In this document: in pieces, positions 35,922-44,328 of the stretch | Layout of the letters: each line of letters starts with the position of its first letter | Position numbering within the stretch: the first letter of the stretch is position 1 | Assembly (NCBI RefSeq): GCF_947497915.1 | Contig: NZ_CANMIJ010000001.1 | Coordinates: forward strand, 411,501-475,500 | Reading direction: 5' to 3' | Length of the DNA stretch: 64,000 nucleotides | From: an uncultured Erythrobacter sp. | GTDB lineage: Bacteria; Pseudomonadota; Alphaproteobacteria; Sphingomonadales; Sphingomonadaceae | Notes under the pieces: model-generated | What the model saw: only the letters and a program-made list of their open reading frames with translations | Database searches by the model: none | Told to the model about the DNA's origin: nothing | Made by a program: the position numbers and the translations under genes

Positions 35922-36927
35922 ATTGCGGCGTGAAAAGCGTCTGATTGAGTGGCAGCGGCTGACCGGTCTGCTGAATAATCATGCCAATCCACTGCGCGAC
36001 TTGCGCAATTTCTTCTGAGGTCGCGTCAGGCAGCGCCGCATTGGTCGGCCCTTTATCGCCGTCGAACCCGCCGCCAAGCTTGGAATGACTGGCAAAGGTC
36101 GGTCCGCTCACGGCGTCCGCGATATGCTGATCCGAGTGTTCTACGCTGGCAAACTTCAATACCGAGCCGATTGTTACTGCCCGCTGCGTATTGAAGATAT
36201 CACCATCCAACACCCTCAGCCGCGGCCCGAACGCGCTGCTGGCGAGGGCATGGAAGTAGTTCTGATTGAGGAACCAAGCGAGGCCTGCCGCCTGCATATC
36301 GGACATGCAGAACAGTTCGCGCTCGTCCATTCCGAAATCCATCCCAGCATAGGATTGCATTTCCAGCAGCAAGTTTCGCGCCCATCGGCGGCCATGCATG
36401 CCTTTGCGCGCGACGCTTTCGAGGAAGGTTTCCAGCGGGTTGCTCATCAAGATTGCGCGCGCATCCCCGCATGATTGCAACAATTGCGGGATCAACCGGT
36501 TGGAATGGTTGGTTGGCTTAACGAACACAGCCTGAGCATCGCCGCGCTTTCGCGAGAGCAGGCGCATGATCGGCTCAACCAACGGTCCGGCCTGATCGCC
36601 TGCGCCAGATAGGTTCGCAAAAATGCCGGGCTCGCTCAATCCAGCCGACACGCCTTCGATGTTCAGAGCTTTACTGAGCAAAGTTGAACGGCAAAATGCA
36701 GTGTGGAAGATGAAATGGAGTGGGCCGGTTTCGACATTCATTGCCAACACGTCATCCACGCTGACGATAGCTTTCGCGCTCGCTGCCTCGGGTTGATGGT
36801 CGGCAAGGAAGCCGGGCTTCGTCAATTGACCGTCATTGATCTTGAGAAATTCGACCTGACGCGCGCTCCAATCGACTCTGTGAGGGAGCCAATTCGGGTT
36901 GGCAGCGATGTCGGCTAAACTCGTCAT
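35920..36927 (-). CDS. P-loop sulfotransferase-like protein
   Basis: The 335-residue protein has a Walker-A-like PAPS-binding turn, HTAFCRSTLLSKAL (residues 75-88), followed by a LSEPGIFANL segment typical of sulfotransferase-like P-loop proteins. Related hypothetical proteins with HTAFCxSTLL are widespread in sphingomonads and Caulobacter relatives. Catalytic residues beyond the P-loop are not clear, so a sulfotransferase activity is tentative. It runs against the acyl-CoA genes, so it is not part of that operon. Confidence 0.7.
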   Translation of the reverse strand: MTSLADIAANPNWLPHRVDWSARQVEFLKINDGQLTKPGFLADHQPEAASAKAIVSVDDVLAMNVETGPLHFIFHTAFCRSTLLSKALNIEGVSAGLSEPGIFANLSGAGDQAGPLVEPIMRLLSRKRGDAQAVFVKPTNHSNRLIPQLLQSCGDARAILMSNPLETFLESVARKGMHGRRWARNLLLEMQSYAGMDFGMDERELFCMSDMQAAGLAWFLNQNYFHALASSAFGPRLRVLDGDIFNTQRAVTIGSVLKFASVEHSDQHIADAVSGPTFASHSKLGGGFDGDKGPTNAALPDATSEEIAQVAQWIGMIIQQTGQPLPLNQTLFTPQ

Positions 36928-37055
36928 TGTGGCAGTCTATCCATTGGTAAGCGGCATGTCAGCCATGCTGATGCGCGAAACGCCATGCGGAAAACGAAAT
37001 GGCGGGGTTTTCTGGCTTAAACCAGTGTGTCAGACATACCCGCAAGGAGAGATTT

Positions 37056-37928
37056 ATGACCGAATACACTCAAATTCTCGTCGAGAAAGTGGAGGGCATT
37101 GCGACCATCACCCTCAATCGCCCGGAGAAGATGAATGCCTACACCCGCACAATGGGCGCGGAGATCATGTCGGCGATGGATGATATCGACGCGGATGACA
37201 GTGTTCGGGCGGTGATCTTTACGGGCAGCGGGGAAAAGGCATTTTGCGCAGGCGCCGACCTGACACCGGAGGGCGGAGGGCACGTCTTCTCCGATCCGAA
37301 CGAGGTTGATGATCTGTCCGATCCGAAAGTGCGCGATGGCGGCGGCAAGCTCACGCTGCGCTTGTTTGAGAGTAAGAAGCCGCTGATTTCTGCCTGCAAC
37401 GGCGTTGCCGTTGGTGTTGGCGCGACGATGCAACTGGCGATGGATATCCGGCTGGCGAGTGAAAATGCCCGCTATGGCTTTGTCTTTGCCCGTCGCGGGA
37501 TCGTGCCAGAGGCAGCATCGAGCTGGTTCTTGCCGCGCATAGTCGGGATCAGTCAGGCGCTCGAATGGTGTTATTCGGGCCGTATTTTCGATGCCGAGGA
37601 AGCCAAAACTGGCGGGCTTATCCGGTCGATCCATCCCAAGGGCGGATTGATGCAGGTCGCGCGTGAGCTGGGCCGTGAGATTGCGCAGAATACGTCGGCG
37701 GTGTCTGTTTCGATGACGCGGGCGATGATGTGGCGTTTGATGAATGCGGATCATCCGATGGAGGCGCACAAGATCGATAGCCGCGCGATATACCGGCTGT
37801 CGCGCGGGGCCGATGCGAAGGAAGGCATCGCCAGCTTCCTGGAGAAACGGCCACCCGAATATCCGGCGAAAGTCAGCGAAGACATGCCCGATTTCTATCC
37901 ATGGTGGGATGAGCGTCCTTACTCCTAA
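37056..37928 (+). CDS. Enoyl-CoA hydratase/isomerase (crotonase family)
   Basis: The 290-residue protein has the crotonase signatures: NRPEKMNAYT at the N-terminus, GEKAFCAGADL for the first oxyanion hole, and VAVGVGATMQLAMDIRLASENARYGFVFARRGIVPEAASSWFLPR, where the Glu after Pro is the likely acid/base. It should hydrate 2-enoyl-CoA between the acyl-CoA dehydrogenase and HSD10-type steps encoded upstream. I chose the ATG at 37056, which follows AAGGAGAGATTT. A MarR regulator follows. Confidence 0.93.
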   Translation: MTEYTQILVEKVEGIATITLNRPEKMNAYTRTMGAEIMSAMDDIDADDSVRAVIFTGSGEKAFCAGADLTPEGGGHVFSDPNEVDDLSDPKVRDGGGKLTLRLFESKKPLISACNGVAVGVGATMQLAMDIRLASENARYGFVFARRGIVPEAASSWFLPRIVGISQALEWCYSGRIFDAEEAKTGGLIRSIHPKGGLMQVARELGREIAQNTSAVSVSMTRAMMWRLMNADHPMEAHKIDSRAIYRLSRGADAKEGIASFLEKRPPEYPAKVSEDMPDFYPWWDERPYS

Positions 37929-37951
37929 ACCGGTGGGGGCTTGCAAAATGC

Positions 37952-37973
37952 GATGGTTTCATGTGAAACCATC
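37952..37973 (+). promoter_or_regulatory. Perfect 10-bp inverted repeat at the MarR gene start (operator candidate)
   Basis: GATGGTTTCA (37952-37961) and TGAAACCATC (37964-37973) are perfect arms separated by TG. The repeat ends 3 bases before the likely MarR start codon at 37977. The length and symmetry fit a MarR-dimer operator, so autorepression is likely. Confidence 0.65.
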
Positions 37974-37976
37974 GCC

Positions 37977-38471
37977 ATGAGCAAAACGGCAAACGACAAT
38001 TCCAAACTTTCCCAGCGTGATTGGCGACTGGCAGAATTCCTGCCGTACCAACTGTCGATCACATCGAACGCGGTTAGCGACCTCATATCAGAGCGGTATC
38101 GCAAACGTTTCGGACTGAAAGTGCCGGAATGGCGCGTGATGGCGGTCCTCGGCGATAGCGAGACTTCGGCATCGACGCAGCAAGCGCTGACGCAGGCGAC
38201 CCTGATGGACAAGGTGGCTGTGAACCGTGCGTGCAAAGTGTTGGAAGAGCGCGGCCTGATCCGGCGCGTGCCCAATGAAAGCGATGGACGCTCGCATTTG
38301 CTCGCACTCACAGGCGAGGGCAGGGCGATCCACGAAGAAGTGATGCCAATGGCCATCGCGACAGAAGGCGAGCTGTTTGACGGTTTCTCCTCTCAAGAGC
38401 GGGCGCAGTTTCGCGAATTGCTGGGCCGGATGCGCAGCCGCGCCGGGGCCATCGCCGAAGCTTCGGATTAA
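37977..38471 (+). CDS. MarR-family transcriptional regulator
   Basis: The 164-residue product has a helical dimerisation part and a winged helix. The recognition region is TLMDKVAVNRACKVLEERGLIRRVPNESDGRSHLLALTGEGR, whose DGRSH wing is typical of MarR. In-frame TTG (37941) and ATG (37953) are alternative starts, but they fall before or in the perfect palindrome at 37952-37973, so I prefer 37977. MarR members often sense acyl- or aryl-CoA and control the adjacent catabolic genes, which fits the crotonase 48 bases upstream. Confidence 0.9.
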   Translation: MSKTANDNSKLSQRDWRLAEFLPYQLSITSNAVSDLISERYRKRFGLKVPEWRVMAVLGDSETSASTQQALTQATLMDKVAVNRACKVLEERGLIRRVPNESDGRSHLLALTGEGRAIHEEVMPMAIATEGELFDGFSSQERAQFRELLGRMRSRAGAIAEASD

Positions 38472-38485
38472 TCATCAACCAAAGC

Positions 38486-38523
38486 AAAAGGGGCCACCCA
38501 GCTTGCGCTGAGCGACCCCTTTC
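38486..38523. terminator. Bidirectional intrinsic terminator between MarR and the Tad operon
   Basis: AAAGGGGCCACCCAGC and GCTGAGCGACCCCTTT pair around a short TTGC loop with a few internal mismatches. A/T-rich feet on both strands suggest it ends both the MarR gene and the minus-strand tadC gene. Confidence 0.75.
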
Positions 38524-38562
38524 TTGTGTTTGCGGGAAATCGTGCCGTGTTCCCCGCGAAGC

Positions 38563-39564
38563 TTACTCTTTGTTGATGAGCGCATCGGAGATCGAGCAGG
38601 CCGCAGGGCCAAGGATCACGATGAACAGCACCGGAAGAATAAACAGAATCAGTGGCACCGTCATAATCGCTGGCAGACGTGCAGCTTTCTCTTCAGCGCG
38701 CATCATACGCTCGTTCCGGAATTCGGCTGACAGCACGCGAAGTGCAGATGCCAGAGGTGTACCGTAACGTTCGGTTTGAACCATCGTCGTCACCACGCCT
38801 TTGACTGCATCCAGATCGACGCGGTAGGCGAGGTTGTTAAACGCATCGCGCCGTTCGTTGAGGAATGACAGCTCAATCGCGGTGAGGGCAAATTCGTCAC
38901 CCAGTTCCGGATATGCGCGGCCCAATTCCTTAGCGACGCGGTTGAAAGCGGCGTCGACGGTCAGACCGGCTTCAGCGCAAATCACGAGCAGATCGAGCGC
39001 ATCTGGCAGACCCTTTTGGATCTCCTTGGTGCGTTTGCCCGACTTGTTCTTCAGATACAGTTCCGGCCCTTTGTAAGAGAGGAACAGCAGGACCGCCATC
39101 GCGCCAAGGCGCTTCATTGGTCCCCAGTCAGGGTAAATTTCGACGCCATAGATAAGCGCGAGGCCCAAGGCTCCGAAGACCAGCGGCAAAATTGCGCGCG
39201 CTCCGATGACATAAACCGCCAGCTCTTTGTTCCGGTAACCAGCATGCGCCAATTTCTGCTGGATCACCTCAAGCTGGCTCTCTTGCAGCACTTTCATGCT
39301 GTCGAGGCGTTCTTTGATCCGGTCTGTGCCTTCGGTCTTACGAACGAGGCTGGCGCGCTTTTTAGTGCCAGAGGATATGACCCCGGCCTTCAATTCATCG
39401 CGCCGTGCTTCAAGCGATTTGACGCGTTTGGCCATCGGATCTTTGATTGTGACCGCGGCATAGATCGCCATGACAACTGCAAAGGCAGCGAGTCCGGCGA
39501 GCACCGTTCCGACGAGAATAACGTCAAAGCCGAGCAGCGTTGGTCCTGCGGGTTGATTAAGCAT
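38563..39564 (-). CDS. tadC: Tad pilus inner-membrane protein TadC
   Basis: The 333-residue product has a membrane helix near residues 10-35, a helical soluble part and a T2SSF-type domain (about 170-310: LPDALDLLVICAEAGLTVDAAFNRVAKELG). A C-terminal pair of helices follows (PLILFILPVLFIVILGPA). TadC and TadB form the inner-membrane platform that couples the motor ATPase to Flp pilin assembly. It lies 18 bases after tadB and ends the minus-strand Cpa/Tad operon. Confidence 0.95.
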   Translation of the reverse strand: MLNQPAGPTLLGFDVILVGTVLAGLAAFAVVMAIYAAVTIKDPMAKRVKSLEARRDELKAGVISSGTKKRASLVRKTEGTDRIKERLDSMKVLQESQLEVIQQKLAHAGYRNKELAVYVIGARAILPLVFGALGLALIYGVEIYPDWGPMKRLGAMAVLLFLSYKGPELYLKNKSGKRTKEIQKGLPDALDLLVICAEAGLTVDAAFNRVAKELGRAYPELGDEFALTAIELSFLNERRDAFNNLAYRVDLDAVKGVVTTMVQTERYGTPLASALRVLSAEFRNERMMRAEEKAARLPAIMTVPLILFILPVLFIVILGPAACSISDALINKE

Positions 39565-39582
39565 GATTGATTATCCTCCCGC

Positions 39583-40554
39583 TTAGATTTCGAAGTTGAC
39601 CATTTTGGCCATGATGAAGACCCCGATGCTCATCCATGTGAGTCCGCCAAGGCCGGCGATGATCAGACGATCTTCGTAGAAGAAGCCGCCGATATAGCTT
39701 GGGTTGATCATGTAGATCAGGCCGAACACGATGAAGGGAAGCGAGCCAACGATGTAGGCTGATGCTTTCGATTCTGAGCTCATAGCCTTGATCTTTAGCT
39801 TCATCTGCGAACGCTTGCGCAGAACGTCTGCGAGGTTCGACAAAGTCTCAGCAAGGTTACCACCGGTCTCCCGCTGGATCGCCAGGGTAATGCAGAAGAA
39901 GTTGAATTCGGGAATGCCAAGACGATCAGCCGTGTCCTGAAGCGAATCTTCCATCGATTTACCGATCTTGATCCGTTCAACAATGCCTTTGAATTCGATG
40001 CCGACAGGGCCGTCAACTTCGGTTGCGACAACAGACAAAGTCTCGGTAACCGGCAGACCAGACCGCAGACCGCGAACCAGCAATTCGATCCCGTCAGGGA
40101 ATTTGTCATTAAATGCGTTCGTACGTTTGCCGATCAGAAAGCCGACGGCGAGGTGCGGAATTCCCGCACCGATGAGCAAACCGACGCCCAATGATAGTAG
40201 CAATGCACCGCTTTGCATAAATACCGCCATTGCAACCACGGCAGCGATGCCGAGCGAGGCGTAGATGTACTGCGTTACGGTCCACGGTTTGCCTGTTCGA
40301 TCAAGGCGCGTTTCGAGGGCCTCTGTGCGCGAACCGGAGCCGGCGACACGATGCGCCTTCGGCTTACGGGCGGCGATCGCTTTCTTCAGCTGCGATTCGA
40401 CTTTGGTACCCGCGTCTTCCGAGTGACGGAAACGCAGCGATTCCAGTCGGCGCTTCTGCGCCGAGCCCGCACCGGAGCCACTCAACAGCAGATAGCCGAT
40501 GAGAAGCACAGCAAAGATGCCGCCGGTTATGAGCAGGGTTTGGAAAATGTCCAT
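39583..40554 (-). CDS. tadB: Tad pilus inner-membrane protein TadB
   Basis: The 323-residue protein has N-terminal helices (about 7-27 and 95-130) and a T2SSF domain (about 150-280: FPDGIELLVRGLRSGLPVTETLSVVATEV and ETGGNLAETLSNLADVLRKRSQMKLKIKAMSSE). C-terminal helices follow. It is the partner of TadC. The gene before it is cpaE, and the usual cpaF/tadA ATPase gene is missing from the 126 bases in between. Confidence 0.95.
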   Translation of the reverse strand: MDIFQTLLITGGIFAVLLIGYLLLSGSGAGSAQKRRLESLRFRHSEDAGTKVESQLKKAIAARKPKAHRVAGSGSRTEALETRLDRTGKPWTVTQYIYASLGIAAVVAMAVFMQSGALLLSLGVGLLIGAGIPHLAVGFLIGKRTNAFNDKFPDGIELLVRGLRSGLPVTETLSVVATEVDGPVGIEFKGIVERIKIGKSMEDSLQDTADRLGIPEFNFFCITLAIQRETGGNLAETLSNLADVLRKRSQMKLKIKAMSSESKASAYIVGSLPFIVFGLIYMINPSYIGGFFYEDRLIIAGLGGLTWMSIGVFIMAKMVNFEI

Positions 40555-40630
40555 TTTATCACACCGCCTGATTCAACGTATTGGACTGCACAAGCTGCAG
40601 CTTAGCCTTCGCGCTACCGAAGAAGTTTGC

Positions 40631-40669
40631 CGCGGCCGAAACTGCCCTATGGGGTTGTGTCCGGCCGCG
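40631..40669. repeat. 8-bp inverted repeat between cpaE and tadB where cpaF would be expected
   Basis: CGCGGCCG (40631-40638) and CGGCCGCG (40662-40669) are perfect inverted arms with a 23-base spacer. No T run follows, so this is not a clear terminator. The whole 40555-40680 gap reads on the minus strand as a short open frame without recognised homology. Confidence 0.5.
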
Positions 40670-40680
40670 ATAAACGAGCA

Positions 40681-41964
40681 TTATTCCGCCGGTTCTTCGA
40701 CTGGCGTTTTGTCTTTTTTCTGAAGCAACGACTTCAGATCGAAACCGCCCAGCAGAGATTTTTTCTCTTCGGTGACCGAAGCGAGATCGTCTTCGCTGGC
40801 GCCCATGATCCGCTCAGCAATCTGCTTTACAGCAGCGGTTGCTTTGCTGGATTTGTTGGCTTCGACAAACACCTGGCCCAGCTTGGCAGCGTTGGCGGCT
40901 GCTTTTGCGTCGTAAGGCACGGTGAAATCGACTTTGCGTTCGATCGAGGCTTCAAAATCGGCTTTGCTGATTTCAGCAATACCGTTTTGCGTCTTGCTGC
41001 AAACGATCATTGGATGAGCGTGCGCAGCGTTGGTTTTCAGCCACGAAAGAATGCGAATTGTGTCACGCGCCGATGCCAGCGTCAGATCGCAGGTGAGAAC
41101 CACAAGGTTCACGTCTGCGAGCAGATGCGGGAAGTTAATCAGCATATTGCGCGGCATATCGATCACGGTCATTTCGAATGCAGAGCGGAACTCTTCTTCG
41201 AGTTGAACGAATGCAGATCCGTCTGTCATCAACGGTTGGCTGATCGGTGCCTCTGAAGAGAGGATCGATAGCGTTTCCGATGCACGGGTCATGGCGCGTT
41301 CGATAAACAGGCCGTCGATCCGGCTAGGGTTATCAATCGCGTCAGTCAGACCGCGGCCCGGCTCCAGATCCAGTGCAAGCGCACCGGTGCCAAAGTGGAT
41401 GTCGAGATCAAGCAGAGCAGTCGAGGCTTCGTGCTCGGTGCTGAACAGCCATGCGAGCGAGGTCGCCAGCGTCGATGCGCCGACGCCGCCACGGGTGCCG
41501 ACAACAGCCGTCGAAATGTGCCGTTTGACCGCTTCGCCTTCGCCAGCTTTTGGCGATGCGAACACAGCCAAAGCCTGATTGAGCGAATCGTGAACCTGCT
41601 GCGCGTTCAACGGCTTAAGCAGATAATCATGAATGCCGCTCGCGATCAGATCGCGGTAAAGGCGCACATCGTTCACCTGACCGATGGCGATAACCACCGT
41701 GCCGGGCTCGCACACTTCGGCCAGAGCGTTGATGTCATTCAGCGGGTCACCGCTTTCCGACAGGTCGACAAGCAGGATGGCCGGGCTTGCGCTGACAGAC
41801 AAAGATTGAACTGCGTTGCGCAGGCCGCCTTTGTTACACTTTTCAGGCTGCCAGCCCATTTCGATGACAACAGGACGCAGCACATCAAGAACAGCATCGT
41901 CGCAGATATAGGCTGCGAAGGCATCACGATTGCCAGGTAGACCTGATTTCCAGGGAGCGTTCAT
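40681..41964 (-). CDS. cpaE: Pilus assembly localisation ATPase CpaE/TadZ
   Basis: The 427-residue protein has an N-terminal receiver-like domain (about 15-130) and a MinD/ParA-like domain. A deviant Walker A (VGTRGGVGAST, about 155-165) replaces the usual KGGxGKT, as in CpaE, and motifs LLDLDIHFGTGALALDLEPG and VIDMPRN follow. TadZ/CpaE places the Tad machinery at the cell pole or patch. A Lys/Glu-rich tail closes the protein. The gene starts 3 bases after cpaD. Confidence 0.94.
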   Translation of the reverse strand: MNAPWKSGLPGNRDAFAAYICDDAVLDVLRPVVIEMGWQPEKCNKGGLRNAVQSLSVSASPAILLVDLSESGDPLNDINALAEVCEPGTVVIAIGQVNDVRLYRDLIASGIHDYLLKPLNAQQVHDSLNQALAVFASPKAGEGEAVKRHISTAVVGTRGGVGASTLATSLAWLFSTEHEASTALLDLDIHFGTGALALDLEPGRGLTDAIDNPSRIDGLFIERAMTRASETLSILSSEAPISQPLMTDGSAFVQLEEEFRSAFEMTVIDMPRNMLINFPHLLADVNLVVLTCDLTLASARDTIRILSWLKTNAAHAHPMIVCSKTQNGIAEISKADFEASIERKVDFTVPYDAKAAANAAKLGQVFVEANKSSKATAAVKQIAERIMGASEDDLASVTEEKKSLLGGFDLKSLLQKKDKTPVEEPAE

Positions 41965-41967
41965 GGC

Positions 41968-42615
41968 TTATTCTCCTCCTTCACCTTGCGCATTTTGCAG
42001 ACCGCCAGCGCCGCTAGGCGGAGTTTCGCGATATGTATCAATGGCTTTTGTACCGGTTGAAATAACGGTTTCGCCGGTGCCTTTTTGACCTTCGAGCAGG
42101 TCTTGCGGATTGGCGACCATGGCGGCGAGATTGCCGTTCACAGCACACCCGTAACCCGGGCTGGTGGCGTTGTTATAGTTCATGTCGGATTTGGCCGACC
42201 AATCGGGGCAACCCGGAACCGAAGCGGTTGAGCGAGTGATAACCACGCGCGCTTGACCCGGGTTCAGGTAGCCTTCTGTTGTCGGTGCAGTCTTGCTGAC
42301 GATAAGGCCGTAACGACCCGCCAGTTCATTCACCGCAGCAGCTACTGCCGGGCTGTTCGATGGATCATCCACGGTGATGCGATCACCATAGCGAAGATCC
42401 ATTGCGTCGAACCAGCCGTTGAGGCGCGATTGCTCGCCAACGGGAACACCAGCGGCGTTAGTTTGAACATCGAACGTAAAGTTCGTGCGTTCCACCACCG
42501 GTTGTTTGCTGCTGTAAAGCGAAGTGTTGGTCGCCATCCCTCCGCAGCCTGCTGTTGCCAGGCCGATCGAAAGTGCGAGAGCACCCGCGAGTTTGCTATT
42601 CTTTGCAATAAGCAT
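41968..42615 (-). CDS. cpaD: Pilus assembly lipoprotein CpaD
   Basis: From the ATG at 42615 (AGAAAGGTGAGAACG before it) the protein has 215 residues. A lipoprotein signal ends in ATAGC with Cys24 as lipid site. The C-terminal part matches CpaD (SRLNGWFDAMDLRYGDRITVDDP; VPGCPDWSAKSDMNYNNATSPGYGCAVNGNLAAMVANPQDLLEGQ). CpaD is thought to be the secretin pilotin or periplasmic partner in Tad secretion. A longer in-frame start at 42756 would run into the upstream secretin gene and is not used. Confidence 0.94.
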   Translation of the reverse strand: MLIAKNSKLAGALALSIGLATAGCGGMATNTSLYSSKQPVVERTNFTFDVQTNAAGVPVGEQSRLNGWFDAMDLRYGDRITVDDPSNSPAVAAAVNELAGRYGLIVSKTAPTTEGYLNPGQARVVITRSTASVPGCPDWSAKSDMNYNNATSPGYGCAVNGNLAAMVANPQDLLEGQKGTGETVISTGTKAIDTYRETPPSGAGGLQNAQGEGGE

Positions 42616-42634
42616 CGTTCTCACCTTTCTCGAA

Positions 42635-44248
42635 TTAGAGGCTGAAGCCAGGAGCCGCTGCGTCTGCTGTGCGGTCCTTCTTCTTGCGATTTTTGGTTTC
42701 TGCGCGGCGCGGATTCTTCGGTGCGTTGTTCGGAACAATCGCAGAAGGATCAGCATCGCTCACATCAGGAAGTGGAGCGTCGTTGTCGCGAGCTGTCGGT
42801 TTTGGACGTTCTTCGCCCGAAACGCCGGCGCTTTCCTTGTAACCGACGAACTGCTGCAGCTCGCTGGCAGAACGGAAACCATCGGTTGGCAGCTTGATAT
42901 CACCTGCATTGACTGGTTTGACCAGATACGGGGTGACAACGATTACCAGTTCGGTTTCGCCGCGGCGGAAATCGCGTGAGCGGAACAGGTTGCCAAGGAT
43001 TGGCACATCGCCAAGGCCGGGGGCCTTATCCAAAGCGTTCTGCGAGCTGTTGCTCATCAGGCCTGCAATCATGAAGCTCTGGCCGGAGCCGAGTTCCACG
43101 GTTGTTTCAGTACGGCGGATTGTAAGCGCCGGGACTTGGAAACCGTTCAGAGTGACGGCGCCTTGGCTCGACAGCTCGGAAACTTCGGGGCGAACCCGCA
43201 GCGAAATCCGGCCATTTGCAAGAACTGTTGGCGTGTAGGCGAGGCTAACGCCAAAATCGCGATATTCGATCGAAACGTTGCCCAAGCCCTGACTGATCGG
43301 AACCGGAAATTCACCGCCAGCTAGGAATGTAGCGGTTTCACCCGAAAGCGCGGTCAAGTTTGGCTGTGACAGCGTAGTGATCAGGCCGAGACGTTCGGAC
43401 AGATCAAGCGCGCCAAGCACATCAAGGCCAAAGAGTGAGCCGAGGCCGCCCAGTGTTGTTCCGCCATCGCTGTTGATGCCGGGGCCTTCGATCGTGATGT
43501 TTTCGCCGGTCACCGGATCAATTCCGGTAATCAGTGCAGGGTTAGCTACTCCGTTGCCGACAGCGAGCGGTCCATCGAGACGGAATGCATTGTTGCCAAG
43601 CGCACGGCCTGTACCAACAGCACCGCGGAAACCACCGGTCGAGAAGTCATAAGTAGACAGATTGCCACCGATTTCACGAACGAGGCTGCGGCTGACTTCG
43701 GCGAATTTCACCTGAAGGTTCACCTGCAGCGGTGTCGCTGTTTTCAAGCGGGTGATGACATTAGCGTCATCACCAAGGAATGCCTGAACCAGACGCTGCG
43801 CTTCGGCGGCGTCTTCTGGGGCGCTCACTGTACCTGTAAGCAGGACAGTGTTCGAACCCATCGTCGCTACGTTGATTTTGGCTTCCGGCATCGCAAGGGC
43901 CATCATCTGGTCGATGCTGCCGATATTGTTGCCGACACGAATGTTGGCTGCGAAAATCACGTCACCGCGAGAGTTGCTGGCGTAGATCGTTGTTTCACCG
44001 CCTGCTTTGCCAAAGACATAGAGCTGACGCTGTGATTTGACCTGGACATCGGCAACCTCATCGTTGGCGACGAAAACGTCGGCCATCGATCCCGGGATGC
44101 TAACCAGTTCGCCTTTACCGATCGACAGAACGATTTCCTGCGATGGTTTGACGACTTGCTGGGCCGTGGCGGTTGCCACTGGAACCGCTGCAAGCGGGGC
44201 TGCAGCGATACTAGCTAGCAGCAATTTTGCTTTAAGTTGGCGCTTCAT
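42635..44248 (-). CDS. cpaC: Tad pilus secretin CpaC/RcpA
   Basis: From the ATG at 44248 (GGGGGG ribosome site, signal peptide cut at TATAQ) the protein has about 537 residues. It contains a type II/III secretion N-domain (GKGELVSIPGSMADVFVANDEVADVQV, about 47-75), a BON-like segment and the secretin core (about 210-440: LSALSGETATFLAGGEFPVPI and VPALTIRRTETTVELGSGQSFMIAGLM). It ends in a basic tail. It forms the outer-membrane pore for Flp pili. Confidence 0.95.
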   Translation of the reverse strand: MKRQLKAKLLLASIAAAPLAAVPVATATAQQVVKPSQEIVLSIGKGELVSIPGSMADVFVANDEVADVQVKSQRQLYVFGKAGGETTIYASNSRGDVIFAANIRVGNNIGSIDQMMALAMPEAKINVATMGSNTVLLTGTVSAPEDAAEAQRLVQAFLGDDANVITRLKTATPLQVNLQVKFAEVSRSLVREIGGNLSTYDFSTGGFRGAVGTGRALGNNAFRLDGPLAVGNGVANPALITGIDPVTGENITIEGPGINSDGGTTLGGLGSLFGLDVLGALDLSERLGLITTLSQPNLTALSGETATFLAGGEFPVPISQGLGNVSIEYRDFGVSLAYTPTVLANGRISLRVRPEVSELSSQGAVTLNGFQVPALTIRRTETTVELGSGQSFMIAGLMSNSSQNALDKAPGLGDVPILGNLFRSRDFRRGETELVIVVTPYLVKPVNAGDIKLPTDGFRSASELQQFVGYKESAGVSGEERPKPTARDNDAPLPDVSDADPSAIVPNNAPKNPRRAETKNRKKKDRTADAAAPGFSL

Positions 44249-44328
44249 TTTAAGGCCCCCCTTGGATTTCCCTGTTCCCGCAAGTGCGGAGTTCAAGCTT
44301 TGTGTCTGACGAAACATGCTCATTTCCT

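Noticed and set aside
40555..40680. Short minus-strand frame ending just before tadB as a possible cpaF remnant
   Set aside because: Its translation (ending in AKLQLVQSNTLNQAV) does not resemble the CpaF/TadA C-terminus as I know it, so it is not listed as a pseudogene; the absence itself is reported instead.
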